NCBI GenBank assembly: GCA_015061035.1
Contig: SUXK01000002.1
Span: 246,292-310,291 of the forward strand
DNA from: Bacteroidales bacterium
Lineage (GTDB): Bacteria > Bacteroidota > Bacteroidia > Bacteroidales > G3-4614
Direction of reading: 5' to 3'
Length of the DNA stretch: 64,000 nucleotides
Both the position numbers and the translations under genes were made by a program. Below the pieces are notes generated by a model. It saw only the letters and a list, made by a program, of their open reading frames with translations, ran no database searches and was not told the DNA's origin. Each line of letters starts with the position of its first letter. Within the stretch, counting starts at the first letter, position 1. Of the stretch, positions 9,881 to 18,289 are shown in pieces.

Positions 9881-11128
9881 ATGAAACGATTTTATATTAT
9901 TATTGTTGCTTTGGCAACTATATCCTTTTATGGTTGTAATGGAGAGAAAGAGAATCACTCTCATCATAGCGAAGATATACACAACCATATTCATGAAAAC
10001 GAGGAGAGTCATAACCATACGAATGAGAGCGAAGATGCTCACAATCATAACCTTGCTCATGCCGATGAACATAATCATTCGCACGCAGATATTCATGAGG
10101 ATAAAGATGTTGTGGTATTTACTCACCAACAATCTGAAAATGCAAATCTTAAAGTAAAGAAGATTGAGTATACTCCTTTTGCTAACGTCATAAAGTGTAG
10201 TGGAGACATTATATCTTCACCAGCAGATGCAGTATATATTGTTGCCCCTACAAGTGGAATAATTACTTTTGGTAATCCATATCCTGTTGATGGAAGTGTA
10301 GTTAACAAGGGCGACAAACTTTTCTCTGTATCTTCTTCAAACCTCCAAGATGGAGATATTGCCTACCGAACTAAAATTGCATACGAAAAGGCTAAAAGAG
10401 ATTATGAACGTGCCGAAGAACTTGTTAAAGATAAGATTGTAAGTGAAAAGGAGTTCTCAGACATTAAGGTTGAGTACGAAAATGCCAAGGCTGCATACGA
10501 GGCTGTAAATGGCTGTGAAGGTAATGGCTCGGCAATTATTGCTCCTACCGAGGGATATATATCTCAGATTATGGTCAATAATGGAGATTATGTTTCTGTT
10601 GGTCAAAAAATTGCAATGATTAGCAAAAACAAAAAACTTCTTTTGAGAGCAAATATTGAACATGAAGACTTTGCTCATCTTCCTAAAATAAAGAGTGCAA
10701 ATTTCAGAATTCCTATGATTGACTTTTTATATAAGTTGGAGGAGATGAATGGTAAAGTTTTATCGTATGGTAAATATATCACTCACGGGGAGAACTTTAT
10801 TCCTGTTACTTTTGAGTTTCATAACAATCACAATTTAATTCCCGGCACTTACGCCGACATATACATATTAACCACCACAGAAAAAGATGTTTTGGCTGTT
10901 CCTGAAGATGCAATCTGCGAGGAGCAAGGTTTATATTATCTGTTTGTTGCTCTTGATTGTGAGCATTTCCGCAAGAGAGAGGTTTCAATTGGAGAGAGCA
11001 ACGGGGATATGGTACAAATTCTTAAAGGTTTGAATAGTGGAGATTTGGTTGTTACAGATGGTGTTCATCAACTAAAAGCCGCTTCCCGAAAGAGTGTTAT
11101 TCCTGAGGGACATTCACATAGTCATTAA
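9881..11128 (+). CDS. czcB: CzcB/CusB-like periplasmic adaptor of metal RND efflux pump
   Basis: A 415-residue lipoprotein (hydrophobic residues 4-17, lipobox FYGC, Cys at about 19). The first 75 mature residues are strikingly rich in His, Asp and Glu (repeats such as HSHHSED, HNHIHENEESHNH, DEHNHSHADIHED) and likely form a metal-collecting arm. The rest is a membrane-fusion protein: a barrel-sandwich half (VAPTSGIITF, VNKGDKLFSV), an alpha-helical hairpin (about 165-215), and the returning lipoyl half (IIAPTEGYISQIMVNNGDYVSVGQ). The C-terminal end is His-rich again (EGHSHSH). It bridges the inner-membrane pump and outer-membrane channel encoded next. The metal (Zn, Co, Cd, Cu or Ni) cannot be fixed by eye. 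Confidence 0.9.
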   Translation: MKRFYIIIVALATISFYGCNGEKENHSHHSEDIHNHIHENEESHNHTNESEDAHNHNLAHADEHNHSHADIHEDKDVVVFTHQQSENANLKVKKIEYTPFANVIKCSGDIISSPADAVYIVAPTSGIITFGNPYPVDGSVVNKGDKLFSVSSSNLQDGDIAYRTKIAYEKAKRDYERAEELVKDKIVSEKEFSDIKVEYENAKAAYEAVNGCEGNGSAIIAPTEGYISQIMVNNGDYVSVGQKIAMISKNKKLLLRANIEHEDFAHLPKIKSANFRIPMIDFLYKLEEMNGKVLSYGKYITHGENFIPVTFEFHNNHNLIPGTYADIYILTTTEKDVLAVPEDAICEEQGLYYLFVALDCEHFRKREVSIGESNGDMVQILKGLNSGDLVVTDGVHQLKAASRKSVIPEGHSHSH

Positions 11129-11181
11129 TGAATCATTCGTTAGTTTATTGAAAATTTAATTGGATAAGAAAGGTTTTCACT

Positions 11182-14100
11182 ATGCTTAATAAGATTATAA
11201 AATTTTCGTTAGATAACCGATTGGTGGTTATTATGGCGGCAGCATTACTCCTTATGTGCGGTATATATACTGCAAAAAATATGGAGGTTGATGTTTTCCC
11301 TGACCTTAATGCTCCTACGGTAACAATTATGACAGAGGCTCCGGGACTGGCTCCTGAGGAGGTTGAACAGTTGGTTTCGTTTCCAATAGAAACCGCTGTA
11401 AATGGAGCGACAGGTGTTCGTAGAGTTCGTTCATCATCTACAACAGGATTCTCTATTGTTTGGGTGGAGTTTGACTGGGATACCGATATTTATCTTGCTC
11501 GACAAATTGTATCGGAGAAACTCTCTACTCTATCGGGCAAACTCCCGAATATCGCAGGTACTCCTCAGTTAGGACCTCAAACATCAATCTTGGGAGAGGT
11601 TATGATTATTGGTTTATCATCGGACTCTGTTTCGCTTTTAGACCTACGAACCACTGCTGATTTTTTGATACGCCCCCGACTTCTTTCGGTTACAGGTGTT
11701 GCTCAAGTTCACGTTATTGGTGGAGATGTTAAGGAGTATCAAATATTGCTTGACCCTCTTAAAATGCGTCACTACGGCGTTACATTAGATGATGTAATGA
11801 GGGATGTAAAAGACCTTAACGAGAATGCTGCCGGTGGTATCATATATCAATATGGTAACGAATATATTATAAGAGGTGCTATATCTTCGAAGAGTGCCGA
11901 TGATATGGCTGAGTGCTTGATTAAACGTGCCGAGGGCGAACATATTCACCTTTATGATATTGCAGAAGTTAAGATTGGTTCAAAGGCTCCTAAAATTGGG
12001 TTGGCATCGTCAAAGGCGAAACCTGCTGTTTTGATTACCGTTACAAAACAACCCGAAGCGGGAACAATGGTTCTTACCGAAAATATTGATAAGGTAATGG
12101 AGGATATTAAGAGCCAGATGCCTCATAATATTGATGTGGATAGTAATATTTTTAGACAATCTCGCTTTATTGATAGTTCTATTAGCAATATTCAAAAATC
12201 GCTATACGAGGGTGGTATATTTGTTGTTATAATACTATTCATATTCTTGATGAGTGTGCGAACAACAATTATATCGGTTGTTACAATTCCGCTATCTCTA
12301 ATCGTCTCTATTCTTACCCTTAAACTTATGGGATTGACAATTAACACCATGAGTATTGGTGGTATGGCAATTGCTATTGGCTCGCTGGTTGATGATGCCA
12401 TTGTTGATGTTGAGAATGTTTATAAGAGATTAAGACAAAACAACGCAAAGGAAGAGGGTAAAAGATTATCTACTTTGCAGGTGGTTTTTGAAGCATCAAA
12501 AGAGGTGCGTTTACCAATTCTGAACTCTACTTTAATTATTGTAGTGAGTTTCTTACCCCTATTCTTCTTATCGGGCATGGAGGGTAAGATGCTGGCTCCG
12601 CTCGGAATCTCTTTTATAGTCGCCCTGTTTGCTTCAACTATTATTGCCCTTACTCTTACTCCTGTAATGTGTAGTTATTTGTTAGGAGGTAAACGAAATG
12701 CAAAAAAGGAGAGAGAGCCTATTGTTTCGAGAGTTTTAGGTAAATGGTATAAACAAGGGTTGAAGTGGAGTTTAAATCACAAGAAGGCAATTTTAGTTCC
12801 TACTATTGCCATTACCATTAGTGCTATTGCTGCATTCTTTACATTAGGCAGGAGTTTCTTACCTCAATTTAACGAAGGCTCTCTTACCATAAATATAAGT
12901 TCTGTTCCTGGTATCTCGCTTGAGGAGAGCGATAAGATTGGTCGCTTGGCAGAGGAGATTTTACTTACTGTCCCAGAGATTAAGACTGTTGCCAGAAAAA
13001 CTGGTAGAGCAGAACTTGCCGAACACTCTTTTGGTGTTAATGCTTCTGAAATTGAGGCTCCATTTGAACTCAATGATAGAAGTAAAAAAGAGATGCTTAA
13101 AGAGGTTAGGGAGAAACTCTCGGTTTTGCCTGGTGTTAATATTGAGATAGGACAACCTATTTCGCACCGTATTGATGCTATGCTATCGGGTACAAGAGCA
13201 AACATTGCGATAAAGATATTTGGCAAAAATCTTAATCAAATGTATAATTTGGGTACTGATATTCAAGAGTTGATTAAGGATGTTGAGGGTATTGCTGATG
13301 TTAATGTAGAGCAACAGATTGAACGTCCTCAGTTGAGGATTACTCCTAACAGAGAGTTGCTTTCGGATTATGGCATCACTCTTGGAGAGTTTGGAGAGAT
13401 GATTCATATTTTGCTGGCAGGCGAGGTTGTATCGCAAGTTTATGATGGAAACAGCACCTTTGATGTTACCGTTAAACTTAACGACAATAAACGCTCTTCT
13501 CTTAATGACGTTAGAAGTATGCTTATTGATTCAAGCGAAGGAAAAATTCCTTTACACTATGTTGCAAAGGTTGAATCAGTTATGGGACCTAACACCATAA
13601 ACAGAGAGAATGCCGAGCGTAAGATTGTTGTCTCGGCAAATATGGCTGGTGGCGATTTACTTGGTGGCGTTAATGAGATAAAAAAGAGGATTAACGAGAA
13701 TATTACTCTACCTGAGGGGTATCATATTGAGTATGGCGGTCAGTTTGAGAGTGAAGCAGAGGCTTCGAAACGATTAAGTGTTATGTCTGTATTCTCAATT
13801 ATAGTTATATTCTTACTCTTATACAACCAATTTAAGAGTTCTGTTCAGGCAGGTGTTATTCTTTTAAACCTACCCCTTGCTCTTATTGGCGGTGTATTTG
13901 TATTGCTATTTAGTGATGGTATTATAAGTATTCCTGCTATTATTGGTTTTATATCGTTATTTGGTATTGCTACTCGTAATGGCATGTTGCTTATTAGCAG
14001 ATACAACACTTTACGTGATGAAGGTAAAACTATTATGGATACTATTATTGAAGGTTCAACTGATAGACTAAACCCTATTATTATGACGGCTCTAACCTCA

Positions 14101-14268
14101 ATGTTGGCTCTTATTCCTCTTGCTATTGGTGGAGAGTTGCCGGGTAACGAAATTCAGAGTCCTATGGCTAAGGTTATATTGGGAGGACTTTTTACATCTA
14201 CCCTTTTGAATATGTTTGTTATTCCTATTGTTTATATGATTATTGAGAATAAGAAAAGGAGGAAATAG
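11182..14268 (+). CDS. czcA: CzcA/CusA-family heavy-metal RND efflux pump
   Basis: A 1028-residue inner-membrane proton/metal antiporter of the HME-RND class. It has the expected RND plan: a first membrane segment (about 14-30), a large periplasmic loop, six segments (about 340-500), a second periplasmic loop, and a final membrane block to the C-terminus. The motif MAIAIGSLVDDAIVDVENVY in segment 4 carries the two acidic residues (LVDDAIVD) used for proton coupling in metal-specific RND pumps. The N-terminus (DVFPDLNAPTVTIMTEAPG) and FLPQFNEGSL loop are typical of CzcA/CusA. It sits 53 bp after the adaptor and 2 bp before the channel gene. Confidence 0.95.
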   Translation: MLNKIIKFSLDNRLVVIMAAALLLMCGIYTAKNMEVDVFPDLNAPTVTIMTEAPGLAPEEVEQLVSFPIETAVNGATGVRRVRSSSTTGFSIVWVEFDWDTDIYLARQIVSEKLSTLSGKLPNIAGTPQLGPQTSILGEVMIIGLSSDSVSLLDLRTTADFLIRPRLLSVTGVAQVHVIGGDVKEYQILLDPLKMRHYGVTLDDVMRDVKDLNENAAGGIIYQYGNEYIIRGAISSKSADDMAECLIKRAEGEHIHLYDIAEVKIGSKAPKIGLASSKAKPAVLITVTKQPEAGTMVLTENIDKVMEDIKSQMPHNIDVDSNIFRQSRFIDSSISNIQKSLYEGGIFVVIILFIFLMSVRTTIISVVTIPLSLIVSILTLKLMGLTINTMSIGGMAIAIGSLVDDAIVDVENVYKRLRQNNAKEEGKRLSTLQVVFEASKEVRLPILNSTLIIVVSFLPLFFLSGMEGKMLAPLGISFIVALFASTIIALTLTPVMCSYLLGGKRNAKKEREPIVSRVLGKWYKQGLKWSLNHKKAILVPTIAITISAIAAFFTLGRSFLPQFNEGSLTINISSVPGISLEESDKIGRLAEEILLTVPEIKTVARKTGRAELAEHSFGVNASEIEAPFELNDRSKKEMLKEVREKLSVLPGVNIEIGQPISHRIDAMLSGTRANIAIKIFGKNLNQMYNLGTDIQELIKDVEGIADVNVEQQIERPQLRITPNRELLSDYGITLGEFGEMIHILLAGEVVSQVYDGNSTFDVTVKLNDNKRSSLNDVRSMLIDSSEGKIPLHYVAKVESVMGPNTINRENAERKIVVSANMAGGDLLGGVNEIKKRINENITLPEGYHIEYGGQFESEAEASKRLSVMSVFSIIVIFLLLYNQFKSSVQAGVILLNLPLALIGGVFVLLFSDGIISIPAIIGFISLFGIATRNGMLLISRYNTLRDEGKTIMDTIIEGSTDRLNPIIMTALTSMLALIPLAIGGELPGNEIQSPMAKVILGGLFTSTLLNMFVIPIVYMIIENKKRRK

Positions 14269-14270
14269 TT

Positions 14271-15452
14271 ATGATTAAACGTTTTTATATTGTAATTATA
14301 TTACTATCTGCTTCAATTACAGCATGGTCACAAACTAATAATATAGAGAGTGTTCTTACTGAAATAGAGGCAAATAATTTAACTCTTAAAACTTTAAGAG
14401 AGGCTAACAATGCTCAAAAGTATGCCAATAAAGAGGATATTACGCTTTCAAATCCCGAAGTTGAATTCAACTATATATGGGGGGCAAACTCTCCTACAAA
14501 AGGTAAAGGGCTGGCTGTTAGTCAAGAGTTTGATTTCCAAACTATCCTTGGATATAAAACAGGTGTAGCAAAAAAGCAAAACGAACTTATTGATATTGAG
14601 TATAAAAGAGAAAGAATTAATCTTCTGCTCGAAGCAAAAACTTTGTGCTACGACCTTATTTACCATAATGCTCTATATCGAGAACTTAATGAGCGACTCT
14701 CATTGGCAGAAAAGAATGTTGCTCTATTTAAGAAACGTTTTGAAAATGGTGATGCTTCTATTTTAGAACTCAATAAGGCTAAATTGGATTTGGCTCTTGC
14801 AAAAGGAGAAATCTCAAATGTTGAGGCTGACAGGCAAGAGATTTTATCGCAACTTACCATACTAAATGGAGGTAAAGAGATTGTACTAAATAGTGAGGAG
14901 TTTGATATTATCGCTCCCCTACCCCTATTTGATGTTTGGTATTCAGAGGCGGAGGCTCTTAACCCTGTTTTAGAATATGCTCGTAACGAGGTTGAATTAA
15001 GCGAGAGAGAGATTAAACTTAACCGCTCGGCTTGGGCACCTAAACTTTCGGCAGAGTATTCAAGAGAGTGGGATGATAATGCTAAACTTAACGGCTTTAA
15101 GATTGGTATGAGCATTCCTCTTTGGGCTGATGCAAATAAAGTTAAATCTGCTAAAGCAAACGCTATTGCTGTTGAAAGCAGGAAAAAAGAGTTGGAGATC
15201 AATTTCTATTATCAAATCAAAAACGACTACGAAAAAAGTATCATACTGCAAAAGAGTGCGGCTGAAACAAAAGTAGCGGTTGAGCAATTATCAAATTTGA
15301 AATATTTGGGTAAGGCTCTTGAAAGCGGAGAGATTACCATGCTCGACTATATTGTTGAGGTACAAATGTATTACGAGGCAAGAACAATGGCTTTGGAGGC
15401 TGAGAGAGCATACTATATGAGTCTTGCCAAATTGAGTGCATATACTTTGTAG
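14271..15452 (+). CDS. czcC: CzcC/TolC-like outer-membrane efflux channel
   Basis: A 393-residue outer-membrane channel protein with a signal peptide (residues 1-20, cleavage near AWSQ). Two copies of the outer-membrane efflux helical repeat are visible. The first is around 23-190, with the long coiled helix near 95-190. The second is around 205-393, with NPVLEYARNEVELSEREIKLNRSAW and the second long helix near 290-390. It completes the tripartite metal exporter with the adaptor and pump immediately upstream. It is shorter than E. coli TolC, as usual for CzcC relatives. A strong intrinsic terminator follows 20 bp after the stop. Confidence 0.9.
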   Translation: MIKRFYIVIILLSASITAWSQTNNIESVLTEIEANNLTLKTLREANNAQKYANKEDITLSNPEVEFNYIWGANSPTKGKGLAVSQEFDFQTILGYKTGVAKKQNELIDIEYKRERINLLLEAKTLCYDLIYHNALYRELNERLSLAEKNVALFKKRFENGDASILELNKAKLDLALAKGEISNVEADRQEILSQLTILNGGKEIVLNSEEFDIIAPLPLFDVWYSEAEALNPVLEYARNEVELSEREIKLNRSAWAPKLSAEYSREWDDNAKLNGFKIGMSIPLWADANKVKSAKANAIAVESRKKELEINFYYQIKNDYEKSIILQKSAAETKVAVEQLSNLKYLGKALESGEITMLDYIVEVQMYYEARTMALEAERAYYMSLAKLSAYTL

Positions 15453-15471
15453 GTATAAGTTATTTTTATAT

Positions 15472-15510
15472 CAAACCCCAAAGTTTTCAGACTTTGGGGT
15501 TTGCTTTTTA
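15472..15510 (+). terminator. Intrinsic terminator of metal efflux operon
   Basis: The inverted repeat CAAACCCCAAAG / CTTTGGGGTTTG has an 8-nt loop and is followed by CTTTTT, directly after the channel gene. Confidence 0.9.
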
Positions 15511-15581
15511 TGGTGATAAAGGTGGGCATAGCAGAGCAGGTCACTACTCGCATTGTTATAGCAATCACCTTTAAAGAGTTT

Positions 15582-16007
15582 TTACTTAATTTCAAAAACT
15601 TGTGGAGTGGCACAGAATGTGTTATACTCCTGAACTGTTTGGAATGTATTTGTTATGGTTGATTCCCTCTCAATATCCTCAAGTTCCAATGAATATCTTT
15701 GATTTACCTGAATTGGCAATGAGACTCCTTCTGACAAGGGATTTAATGTTACTACCATTTTCACATTATCAAAACCCTTCTCTGCCTCAAACGATACAAC
15801 AAAGGGGTACTTTGAGATTGAACCTCCTGATACCATATTGCCATTAATATCAACATAACTTACTGTTCCTGTTATATCTTGATGCGTTCCTGGCATAAGT
15901 TGATATTCATACTCTACATCAACATATTTTCTGTCTTCATCACATGATACTAACGCTGGGATAAGAGCAACTGCAAATATGCTCAAAATTGTTTTAATCT
16001 TTTTCAT
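15582..16007 (-). CDS. Small lipoprotein of unknown function
   Basis: A 141-residue protein with a lipoprotein signal (MKKIKTILSIFAVALIPALVSC; acylated Cys at about 22) followed by an acidic start DEDRKYVDVEYEY. The rest alternates short beta-strand-like stretches (TGTVSYVDINGNM, YPFVVSFEAEKG, KMVVTLNP), suggesting an immunoglobulin-like or beta-sandwich fold. I do not recognise a family. It stands alone between the efflux terminator and the repeat array. It is the last host gene before the integrated island and looks intact. Confidence 0.7.
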   Translation of the reverse strand: MKKIKTILSIFAVALIPALVSCDEDRKYVDVEYEYQLMPGTHQDITGTVSYVDINGNMVSGGSISKYPFVVSFEAEKGFDNVKMVVTLNPLSEGVSLPIQVNQRYSLELEDIERESTITNTFQTVQEYNTFCATPQVFEIK

Positions 16008-16122
16008 AATTCTATATATTTAATTTTCAGTACAAATAAATCTAATATTTATATTATATACAACACAATTAATTTTTATTATGTTTTTTATATATTACAT
16101 ATCATTTACGAGATATATTGTT

Positions 16123-16303
16123 TAACTTTGAGGAAACCTCGAAAATACTCTCGCTCGCTGTGAAATATTCAAGTAAACTTGATATTATTTCGCTCGCTTA
16201 TTTCTATCTTTGCCGCAGATAAACTACGGCGAAAATACTCTCGCTCGCTGTGAAATATTCAAGTAATCTTGATATTATTTCGCTCGCTTATTTCTATCTT
16301 TGC
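16123..16303 (+). repeat. Left part of ~90-bp promoter-like repeat array
   Basis: TAnnTTTG boxes occur at 16123-16130 (TAACTTTG), 16205-16212 and 16295-16302 (both TATCTTTG), with spacings of 82 and 90 bp. After each of the first two boxes comes a short hairpin (GAGG-AAA-CCTC in the first, GCCGCAG-ATAAA-CTACGGC with one mismatch in the second). A conserved 60-bp block follows, with two CGCTCGCT motifs flanking an imperfect inverted repeat (GAAATATTCAAG / CTTGATATTATTTC). The third unit is broken right after its box by the island. The same units resume at 22779. Confidence 0.85.
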
Positions 16304-16445
16304 TCTGGATAATCAATTATTCCGTATCTGATTGATACACAAATAGCGAATGCTATGATAGAAAGTTGTTGGTAACGATTTGGCAACTTCGAGATTGCAC
16401 CAATTTTCTGCATTATGCTTTGTCAAACAACTCTGATACAAAAGT

Positions 16446-16479
16446 AGCCAAACTCCTTGATTGAACAAAGAGTTTGGCT
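16446..16479 (-). terminator. Probable terminator of restriction-modification operon
   Basis: A perfect 10-bp stem, AGCCAAACTC / GAGTTTGGCT, with a 14-nt loop lies 35 bp beyond the stop of the small Cys-motif gene. On the minus strand it is followed by TACTTTTG, a short T-run, so termination may be moderate. Confidence 0.6.
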
Positions 16480-16514
16480 GCATTTGTAGTTATAATAGTT
16501 ATAAATATTCATAA

Positions 16515-16769
16515 TTATCTGTAAGAATCTTCTATTCCTGCTAAATATCCAAGTGCATATGCAGCATGAGGACTTTTATGTCTAACAGTTCCTGCTTGGC
16601 TTTCAGGCAATGAGTCTAAATCCAAATTCAACTGTTCCTTACGGCTCAATCCATCTTCATATCCTTTTTGATATGCACAGCCAGCACAGCGATGTCTTCC
16701 TGCTCCACCTTGATCTTCTGGCAAATTTTCAAAGCGAGCATCATAGCGATGAGTTTTATTACAAATCAT
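16515..16769 (-). CDS. Small Cys-motif protein with internal duplication, unknown
   Basis: An 84-residue protein. The first half has a potential metal-binding set (CNKTH at residues 3-7, CAGC near 28-31). Both halves share the pattern LPE-x-Q-x-G-x-x-RH, then A-x-x-x-GY-x-x-G-x-ED: residues about 17-40 (LPEDQGGAGRHRC... GYEDG) and about 54-82 (LPESQAGTVRHKS... GIEDS). The second copy has lost the cysteines. I cannot assign a function. It is the last gene before the operon terminator, 112 bp after dpnA, so it may be transcribed with the restriction genes as a regulator or accessory protein, but this is inference. Confidence 0.7.
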   Translation of the reverse strand: MICNKTHRYDARFENLPEDQGGAGRHRCAGCAYQKGYEDGLSRKEQLNLDLDSLPESQAGTVRHKSPHAAYALGYLAGIEDSYR

Positions 16770-16881
16770 AATCGTTAGTTTAAAAATTAAACATAAACAA
16801 TATCACTACAAATTTAACGACATAATTCCTGAACTGCAAATTATTATACGACTTTATGGAGTTATATGTAAGTTATTTACC

Positions 16882-17769
16882 TTAGAAAGGTAAATCTCCG
16901 TAAGTTATATCTGAATCTTCTTTTACCATTGAAGGATACAAAGAATCCATAAATTGAATATCTTTAATTTTTGAACGATACATTTGATATGTTTGTTGGT
17001 TCTCTAATTCTTCTCGTCTATTCTTGCTTATCTCTAAATACTTTTGTTCCTGGTCTATACCTAAATAGCGACGGTCAAGCAAATTAGCGGCAATGCCGGT
17101 TGTCGAACTACCACAAAAAGGGTCGAGCATCCACTCGCCAGATTTGGTGGAGGCCATTATGATTCTCGCCAATAGCGCAAGGGGCTTTTGTGTAGGATGT
17201 TTACCGCACGATTTTTCCCATCGGGCAATAGCCGGTAAGTGCCAAACATCTGTCATTTGCTTGTCACCATTTATCTGCTTCATCAGATCATAATTGAAGT
17301 AGTGCGGCTTCTTTTCGCTTTTGCGTGCCCAGATGATAAATTCGGTGCTATATGTAAAATATCGGCAAGAAATATTAGGCGGCGGATTGGTCTTTGCCCA
17401 TGTTACTACATTTAGAATCTTATATCCCAATTCTGTCAAGCAATTGGCGACGGAAAAGATATTATGATATGTGCCTGAAATCCAAATAGTACCATTATCC
17501 TTAAGTTTATTGCGACAAAGACCGAGCCATTCCATATTGAATTGCATCATTTCTTCTTGGCTCTTTCCCTTATCCCATTCTCCTTTATTCACACTCACAA
17601 TCTTTCCAGACTGAACACTTATTCCTCCATTTGAGAGGAAGTAAGGTGGGTCAGCAAAGATGCAACTGAACTTGAAGTCAAATTCATGCAGCAATTCGAA
17701 ACAATCGCCATGAAGCAACGTAAAAGCGCGATCGGGAGATTTATAATATGGTTTAATCATTTTCGTCAA
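16882..17769 (-). CDS. dpnA: DpnA-like adenine DNA methyltransferase (GATC system)
   Basis: A 295-residue beta-class DNA N6-adenine methyltransferase. The catalytic motif DPPY is at 40-43 in IFADPPYFLSNGGISV, and the SAM-binding DPFCGSSTTG lies at 216-225, the beta-class order. The stretches around TNPPPNISCRYF, KQMTDVWHLP and KHPTQKPLALL closely resemble DpnA (M2.DpnII), which methylates GATC including in single-stranded DNA and so protects incoming plasmid strands. It overlaps the preceding nuclease-like gene by 17 bp. A second ATG three codons in (MIKPYY) is possible. Together with dpnM it should protect host GATC sites from the nuclease encoded upstream. Confidence 0.93.
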   Translation of the reverse strand: MTKMIKPYYKSPDRAFTLLHGDCFELLHEFDFKFSCIFADPPYFLSNGGISVQSGKIVSVNKGEWDKGKSQEEMMQFNMEWLGLCRNKLKDNGTIWISGTYHNIFSVANCLTELGYKILNVVTWAKTNPPPNISCRYFTYSTEFIIWARKSEKKPHYFNYDLMKQINGDKQMTDVWHLPAIARWEKSCGKHPTQKPLALLARIIMASTKSGEWMLDPFCGSSTTGIAANLLDRRYLGIDQEQKYLEISKNRREELENQQTYQMYRSKIKDIQFMDSLYPSMVKEDSDITYGDLPF

Positions 17770-18289
17770 CAGGAGGTACAGGTAAACCTAATTCATGTAA
17801 AGGTATGTAGTTGTAGTAATAAGAACATCCTACGCTTATAATATAATCACGAGTGTCCTTATAACATTCTTGTCTAAACCAATCAGACAAAATATACATA
17901 AATTCTACTTTATAATTAAGTTCTGAAAACAGCTTAATATATTGTTTTTTCTTAAAATCACAAGTTTGTAATTTTTCATCAACACTTCCACCAACCTCTT
18001 GATGTTTGACCTCAATAATATTCATTGTATTATTTATGATGACATAAATACAATTATCTGGTAAAAGTTGTTTTGACAAATGTTTTCTCCAGTCAATCCC
18101 TTTCTGTTTTAAGAACTTATATAATCCATGTTTTTTAAAGATATTTCCAACAAGTTCTTCGTTATAAAAAATATCCATATCTTTAACTACATATCCTTTT
18201 TGATCATTCAGGAAAGTAGTTAAATCAACTTTCGCTTCATATATAAGTCCGGTTTTAGTATTTCCACCTCCAATACCTCCACGTATCAT
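17753..18289 (-). CDS. Accessory PD-(D/E)XK nuclease-like protein in DpnII operon
   Basis: A 178-residue protein between the restriction enzyme and dpnA. It starts with a glycine-rich GGIGGGNTKTGLIYEAKVDL, containing a Glu at 18 that is typical of the first helix of restriction-like folds. It then has a textbook catalytic set, Pro77-Asp78 and, 15 residues later, Glu93-Val-Lys95 (PDN...IIEVKHQ), followed by EVGGSVDEKLQTCDFKKKQY. It overlaps the dpnB stop by 4 bp and dpnA by 17 bp, so it is translationally embedded in the operon. Canonical DpnII/MboI systems have two methyltransferases and one endonuclease. This third gene is not explained by them, and its specificity is unknown. Confidence 0.75.
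   Translation of the reverse strand: MIRGGIGGGNTKTGLIYEAKVDLTTFLNDQKGYVVKDMDIFYNEELVGNIFKKHGLYKFLKQKGIDWRKHLSKQLLPDNCIYVIINNTMNIIEVKHQEVGGSVDEKLQTCDFKKKQYIKLFSELNYKVEFMYILSDWFRQECYKDTRDYIISVGCSYYYNYIPLHELGLPVPPVDEND

Larger units (their letters stand above)
16008..16514. other. 507-bp non-genic region: repeat array, island left end, terminator
   Basis: No gene is visible here. From left to right it holds the AT-rich upstream flank of the lipoprotein gene, three promoter-like boxes of the repeat array (16123-16303), the left boundary of the integrated island, about 140 bp of island end sequence, and a hairpin (16446-16479) that likely ends the restriction operon. Confidence 0.6.

Noticed and set aside
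16123..16303. Direct repeats as target-site duplication of an insertion sequence
   Set aside because: The units extend on both sides of the island, vary in length (82 and 90 bp) and are present in more than two copies; no transposase is present.
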